Assembly: GCA_964651385.1 (NCBI GenBank)
Contig: CAZYYM010000001.1
Coordinates: forward strand, 92,811-156,810
Reading direction: 5' to 3'
Source of the DNA: GCA-001735895 sp964651385
Lineage (GTDB): Bacteria > Pseudomonadota > Gammaproteobacteria > GCA-001735895
Length of the DNA stretch: 64,000 nt
Below, in pieces: positions 60,587 to 64,000 of the stretch. Each line of letters begins with the position of its first letter. Position 1 is the stretch's first letter. The notes beneath the pieces were generated by a model. That model worked only from the letters and a program-made list of their open reading frames with translations, did not search any database and had not been told where the DNA came from. The position numbers were made by a program, and so were the translations under genes.

Positions 60587-63036
60587 ACGACGATATTGAC
60601 CAGTTTGCCGGGTACGACAATAATTTTACGCACCGGTTGCTCCCCAATATATTTTTTTACCTGCTCGTTTTCAAGTGCCGTGGTTTCACAAGCAGTCTTA
60701 TCAGCCTTGGCAATAACCTGCATCCTGCCGCGTAATTTGCCATTTACCTGTATCACCATCTCGATATTATCCTGAACCAAAGCCGAGTCATCGATTTCAG
60801 GCCAGGCATGATCAATGATAATGCTGCCATGTCCCATTTCCCGCCAAAGCTGGTGACAAATATGTGGAATGATCGGTGCAAGCATCAATAGCATACTGTC
60901 GAAAGTTTCCTGACGAATGGCATGTCCCTGATCAGAATCATCCTCGAACTTGACCACCGCATTGAGCAATTCCATATTGGCAGCTATCGCAGTATTAAAA
61001 GTCAGGCGCCGACCAAAGTCATCACTCACTTTGCGGATGGTTTCGTGCAACTTCAAACGCATTGCCTTTTGCAAATCGTTCAAGTTTTCCAGATCGAGTT
61101 GGCAATCGTTATTCCGCGTATTCTCAATATGCTGATGAATCACATGCCAGACACGTTTAAGGAAACGGTGAGCGCCTTCGACGCCGGCGTCCGACCATTC
61201 CAGTGATTGCTCCGGTGGCGAGGCAAACATGACGAATAAACGAACGGTATCGGCACCAAAGCGGTCGATAAGATCCTGCGGATCGACGGTATTGCCTTTG
61301 GACTTTGACATTTTACTACCGTCCTTCAACACCATACCCTGGGTGAGCAGACTCTTAAATGGTTCGTCAGAATTCACCAGACCTTCGTCACGCATCAGTT
61401 TGTGGTAAAACCGCGCATAGAGTAAATGCAAAATAGCGTGCTCGATACCACCGATATAATGATCGACAGGCGTCCAGTAATCGGCGCGTTCATCCAGCAT
61501 GGCATTAGCCAGGTCGGGACAGGCATAGCGAGCGTAATACCAGGATGATTCCATGAAAGTATCGAAGGTATCGGTTTCGCGTTCGGCAGGCTTGCCACAG
61601 TTCGGACAACTCGTATTGATAAACGATGCCATCGATTTAATCGGCGAGCCTATGCCTTCGAATTCGATATCTTCCGGGAGCACTACCGGCAGGTCTTCGA
61701 CAGGCACGGCAACCGTGCCACAACTTTTACAATTGACCACCGGAATCGGTGCACCCCAATAGCGCTGACGGGACACACCCCAGTCTCGTAGTCGATAATT
61801 GACCTGGCGACTACCCTTCTTTCCGGCTTCGAGCTGGTCGGCAATGCGATCAAAAGCAGTCTTGAAATCGAGTCCATCGAGTAAACCGGAATTGCAACAT
61901 ACCCCTTCTTTGGTGACGAAAGACGCAGCTTCAAGATCGATCGAAGAACCGTCAATCGGCGCGACAACCTGGCGGATTTCGATACCGTATTTACGGGCAA
62001 ATTCCCAGTCACGCTGATCGTGCGCCGGTACCGACATGATTGCGCCGGTGCCGTAACCCATCAGCACGAAGTTGGCGATCCAGATCGGAATTTGCTCACC
62101 GTTAACCGGGTTGATGGCATAGATCCCCAGCGGAAAGCCGAGCTTTTCCATCTTCTCCATCGCGGCTTCCGCAGTATTGGTCTTTTTACAGGCCTCGATA
62201 AAACCGGCAATTTCCACATTATTTTCAGCAGCTTTCAGTGACAACGGATGTTCGGCGGCAATCGCCATAAACGTCGCACCGTAAAGGGTATCGGGTCGCG
62301 TGGTGTAAACCAGTAGCGAGTCCTGACCGGGCACATCAAACATCACCTCCATGCCCTCGGATCGACCGATCCAGTTGCGTTGCATGGTTTTGACCTGCTC
62401 GGGCCATTCAACGGTATCTAGATCAGACAGTAATTGCTCCGCATAATCCGTAATCTTCAGGAACCATTGCGCGATTTCACGGCGCTCGACCGGTGTATCG
62501 CAACGCCAGCAACAACCCTCTATGACCTGCTCATTGGCAAGTACAGTCTGGTCGTGTGGGCACCAGTTTACCGGCGCCGTCTTCTTATAGGCTATTCCCT
62601 TTTCCATCAAGCGCGTGAAAAACCACTGCTCCCAACGATAATAGTCCGGCTTGCAGGTAGCTATCTCCCGCGTCCAGTCGTAACCGAAGCCGAGCAGCTG
62701 TAACTGCCTGCGCATGTAGTCGATGTTCTCGTAGGTCCATCTGGCTGGCGCTACATTGTTTTTGATCGCGGCATTCTCGGCCGGCATGCCGAAAGCATCC
62801 CAACCCATGGGTTGCAGTACGTTCATTCCCTGCATCCGCTTAAACCGGCTGATCACATCACCGATAGTGTAATTACGTACATGCCCCATATGCAGTTTTC
62901 CGCTCGGGTACGGAAACATTGAGAGGCAAAAATAACTTTCCTTATTCGAGTCTTCACTGACTTCAAAGGCACCGGATTCGGCCCAGAACTGCTGTGCGGC
63001 GGCTTCGATTGTTTTCGGGTCGTACTGCTGATCCAT
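60583..63036 (-). CDS. leuS: Leucyl-tRNA synthetase
   Basis: This 817-residue class I synthetase charges tRNA-Leu. The HIGH-type motif is PYPSGKLHMGHVRNY near residues 39-53 and the KMSKS motif is DGSKMSKSKGNTVDP near 575. The zinc-binding and editing (CP1) regions are present, including a cysteine pair NWCPHDQTVLANEQV...CCWRC quoted in parts, and GRSEGMEVMFDV, GTGAIMSVPAHDQRD. The length is typical but a little short against the E. coli protein of 860. It is the first gene of the leuS-lptE unit. Confidence 0.98.
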   Translation of the reverse strand: MDQQYDPKTIEAAAQQFWAESGAFEVSEDSNKESYFCLSMFPYPSGKLHMGHVRNYTIGDVISRFKRMQGMNVLQPMGWDAFGMPAENAAIKNNVAPARWTYENIDYMRRQLQLLGFGYDWTREIATCKPDYYRWEQWFFTRLMEKGIAYKKTAPVNWCPHDQTVLANEQVIEGCCWRCDTPVERREIAQWFLKITDYAEQLLSDLDTVEWPEQVKTMQRNWIGRSEGMEVMFDVPGQDSLLVYTTRPDTLYGATFMAIAAEHPLSLKAAENNVEIAGFIEACKKTNTAEAAMEKMEKLGFPLGIYAINPVNGEQIPIWIANFVLMGYGTGAIMSVPAHDQRDWEFARKYGIEIRQVVAPIDGSSIDLEAASFVTKEGVCCNSGLLDGLDFKTAFDRIADQLEAGKKGSRQVNYRLRDWGVSRQRYWGAPIPVVNCKSCGTVAVPVEDLPVVLPEDIEFEGIGSPIKSMASFINTSCPNCGKPAERETDTFDTFMESSWYYARYACPDLANAMLDERADYWTPVDHYIGGIEHAILHLLYARFYHKLMRDEGLVNSDEPFKSLLTQGMVLKDGSKMSKSKGNTVDPQDLIDRFGADTVRLFVMFASPPEQSLEWSDAGVEGAHRFLKRVWHVIHQHIENTRNNDCQLDLENLNDLQKAMRLKLHETIRKVSDDFGRRLTFNTAIAANMELLNAVVKFEDDSDQGHAIRQETFDSMLLMLAPIIPHICHQLWREMGHGSIIIDHAWPEIDDSALVQDNIEMVIQVNGKLRGRMQVIAKADKTACETTALENEQVKKYIGEQPVRKIIVVPGKLVNIVV

Positions 63037-63178
63037 AGATAATTCAATTGCTTAAAAAATTGGGGGAAGGATACTCCAGTGGGGGGGTAACTTAAAGTAA
63101 GAATGGTGCAATGCGCGTAGCTTATTGACACCCTACTATTCAAACGGTCATTGTGAGTTGTACAATGGCACGGGCATC

Positions 63179-63190
63179 AGTGATATCACT
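63179..63190 (+). promoter_or_regulatory. Palindromic operator candidate upstream of hicA
   Basis: AGTGATATCACT is a perfect 12-bp palindrome 42 bases before the hicA start. HicB antitoxins bind palindromes in their own promoter. A TGCATAATA -10-like box follows at about 63198-63206. Binding is inferred. Confidence 0.4.
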
Positions 63191-63232
63191 TTATGATTGC
63201 ATAATAGGTGAATCTGAACTACTATTACATCA

Positions 63233-63487
63233 ATGAATAACAGGCAACGTAAGATCTACGAGACCATATTTTCTGAGCCTGTTAACGGCAATATTGAGTG
63301 GCGCAAGATCGAGACTTTATTCATTGCCCTGGGCGCAGCGAAGACGGAACGGAGCGGGTTAGCAGTCAGTTTTGTATTGAACGATGTGCGGGCAGATTTC
63401 CATCGCCCGCATCCCGATAAGGCCGCATTACGGTATCGAATTAAAGATACCCGTAATTTTTTAATCCAGGCAGGTATCACACTATGA
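63233..63487 (+). CDS. hicA: HicA-type toxin
   Basis: This 84-residue protein begins MNNRQRKIYETIFSEPVNGNIEWRKIETLF and has the HicA core VRADFHRPHPDKAALRYRIKDTRNFLIQAG, where the His of FHRPHP is the catalytic residue of this mRNA interferase. It belongs to the longer HicA group with an N-terminal helix. It overlaps hicB by 4 bases (ATGA). Confidence 0.92.
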   Translation: MNNRQRKIYETIFSEPVNGNIEWRKIETLFIALGAAKTERSGLAVSFVLNDVRADFHRPHPDKAALRYRIKDTRNFLIQAGITL

Positions 63488-63816
63488 ACATGATGAAATA
63501 CAAAGGCTATGCCGCCCATATCGAATATGACGAGGAGGATCGAATTTTTGTCGGTCATCTTGCTGGTATTATAGATATCGTTGGCTTCCATGGCACAACA
63601 GTGAATACACTTGAGAAAGCTTTTCACGAAGCGGTAGAAAATTATCTAGCCATCAGCGAAGAAACAGGTCGTCCGGCACAAAAACCCTATTCTGGCAAAT
63701 TGATGCTGCGGGTCGGCGCCGATATCCACGCCGCCGTTGCAACCACTGCCCAGGGGCAAGGCAAGTCAATCAACCAATGGGCAAGTGAAGTATTGGATAA
63801 AGCCGCTCGTCTATGA
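63484..63816 (+). CDS. hicB: HicB-type antitoxin with C-terminal ribbon-helix-helix
   Basis: This 110-residue protein has the HicB fold at the N-terminus (YKGYAAHIEYDEEDRIFVGHLAGI) and a ribbon-helix-helix DNA-binding end (GKLMLRVGADIHAAVATTAQGQGKSINQWASEVLDKA, quoted as a region). It neutralises HicA and probably represses the operon at the palindrome at 63179. The remaining bases to 63899 hold no gene. Confidence 0.93.
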   Translation: MNMMKYKGYAAHIEYDEEDRIFVGHLAGIIDIVGFHGTTVNTLEKAFHEAVENYLAISEETGRPAQKPYSGKLMLRVGADIHAAVATTAQGQGKSINQWASEVLDKAARL

Positions 63817-63899
63817 GCCAAAAAAGCCCGGGGGACGGGTAATCCCCTAACCGTAGAGTGTCAATAACTGAAATGGTGCAATGACACAGGGGAACAAAA

Positions 63900-64000
63900 T
63901 CATCCGGCAGACAGACCGTTAACCCTGGCGCATTTGTCTACATCAGGGAATTTTGCCAATAAGCGTTGCTTTATATCAGAAAAGGCTTCATCAAGAGGTT
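63900..64000 (-). CDS. 3' end of an unidentified gene (partial)
   Basis: On the minus strand a frame runs in from the window's right edge and ends at a TGA at 63900-63902. The visible 32 residues read PLDEAFSDIKQRLLAKF, then PDVDKCARVNGLSAG. Codon use is gene-like, but the fragment is too short to identify. It is convergent with hicB. Confidence 0.5.
   Translation of the reverse strand, partial: PLDEAFSDIKQRLLAKFPDVDKCARVNGLSAG

Larger units (their letters stand above)
63102..63883. repeat. Short repeats framing the hicAB module
   Basis: AATGGTGCAATG occurs as a direct repeat at 63102-63113 and 63872-63883. Between these, TTATTGACACCCTAC (63122-63136) is inverted at 63853-63867 as GTAGAGTGTCAATAA with one mismatch. 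Together they bracket the toxin-antitoxin pair closely. This may mark the ends of an inserted cassette, or the flanks of a duplicated region. Confidence 0.55.

Noticed and set aside
1..64000. CRISPR arrays, tRNA or rRNA genes, prophage or IS transposases
   Set aside because: None was recognised on reading the window; no regularly spaced repeats, tRNA-like cloverleaf or transposase motif seen.

Overview
The window reads as the chromosome of a free-living gammaproteobacterium of mid-range GC (judged by eye, not computed). Evidence: a single-chain GcvP, DarP (YjgA), RNase G followed by YhdP and TldD, the housekeeping string leuS-lptE-holA-proA-nadD-rsfS-rlmH-maf, a RimB/RimK pair, and a GacA/CsrA-type regulatory RNA gene. 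No rRNA, tRNA, CRISPR array or recognisable insertion sequence was seen. I cannot name the genus.

Layout. 0-5.5 kb: darP and aroC (convergent), a membrane-anchored retropepsin-like protein, a bufferin operon (bufA2, an intrinsic terminator, bufB, bufC) and a FecR/SPOR envelope protein. 5.5-11 kb: a LysR regulator divergent from gcvP, then sdaA; GcvP feeds glycine carbon to the folate pool, and SdaA turns serine into pyruvate. 11-15.4 kb: a cytochrome b561-like protein, a possible 57-residue protein, a diheme cytochrome c, a PepSY protein and a two-component system; a 181-base segment bounded by inverted repeats separates regulator from kinase. 15.4-22.5 kb: sbcB, a possible 33-residue exported peptide, a class III aminotransferase, an M15-type peptidase coupled to a membrane protein, and a large unidentified protein. 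22.5-27.3 kb: cupin, DUF1028, ArgE-like, RimB, RimK and an AstE-like hydrolase, apparently a set acting on amino-acid or peptide tails. 27.3-33.8 kb: an accessory-looking block with a PIN/AbrB toxin-antitoxin pair, gene remnants, a RecQ variant and a SWIM-SNF2 helicase. 33.9-43.5 kb: MFS carrier, one-domain asparaginase-like protein, DyP peroxidase, RND efflux pair and an orphan sensor kinase.

43.5-63 kb is nearly all on the minus strand. A conserved housekeeping run (tldD, yhdP, rng, maf, rlmH, rsfS, nadD, proA, holA ... lptE, leuS) is split between holA and lptE by about 5 kb of other genes: a Sel1-like membrane protein, a vWA protein, an ABC ATPase, an FtsX-like permease and a small RNA gene. 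The vWA protein and ABC pair resemble parts of the threonine-phosphorylation pathway that controls type VI secretion (PpkA vWA region, TagT, TagS), but no kinase, phosphatase or secretion gene is present.

The strongest new element is the small RNA at about 55187-55331 (minus strand). It has seven GGA motifs, one in the tetraloop of a perfect 6-bp hairpin, a strong terminator, a TATAAT box and an upstream 18-bp palindrome of GacA-box geometry (TGTAGG-N6-CCTACA). It should be an RsmY/RsmZ/CsrB-type RNA that titrates CsrA. The right end carries a hicAB toxin-antitoxin module framed by short repeats, and the 3' end of a gene that runs out of the window.
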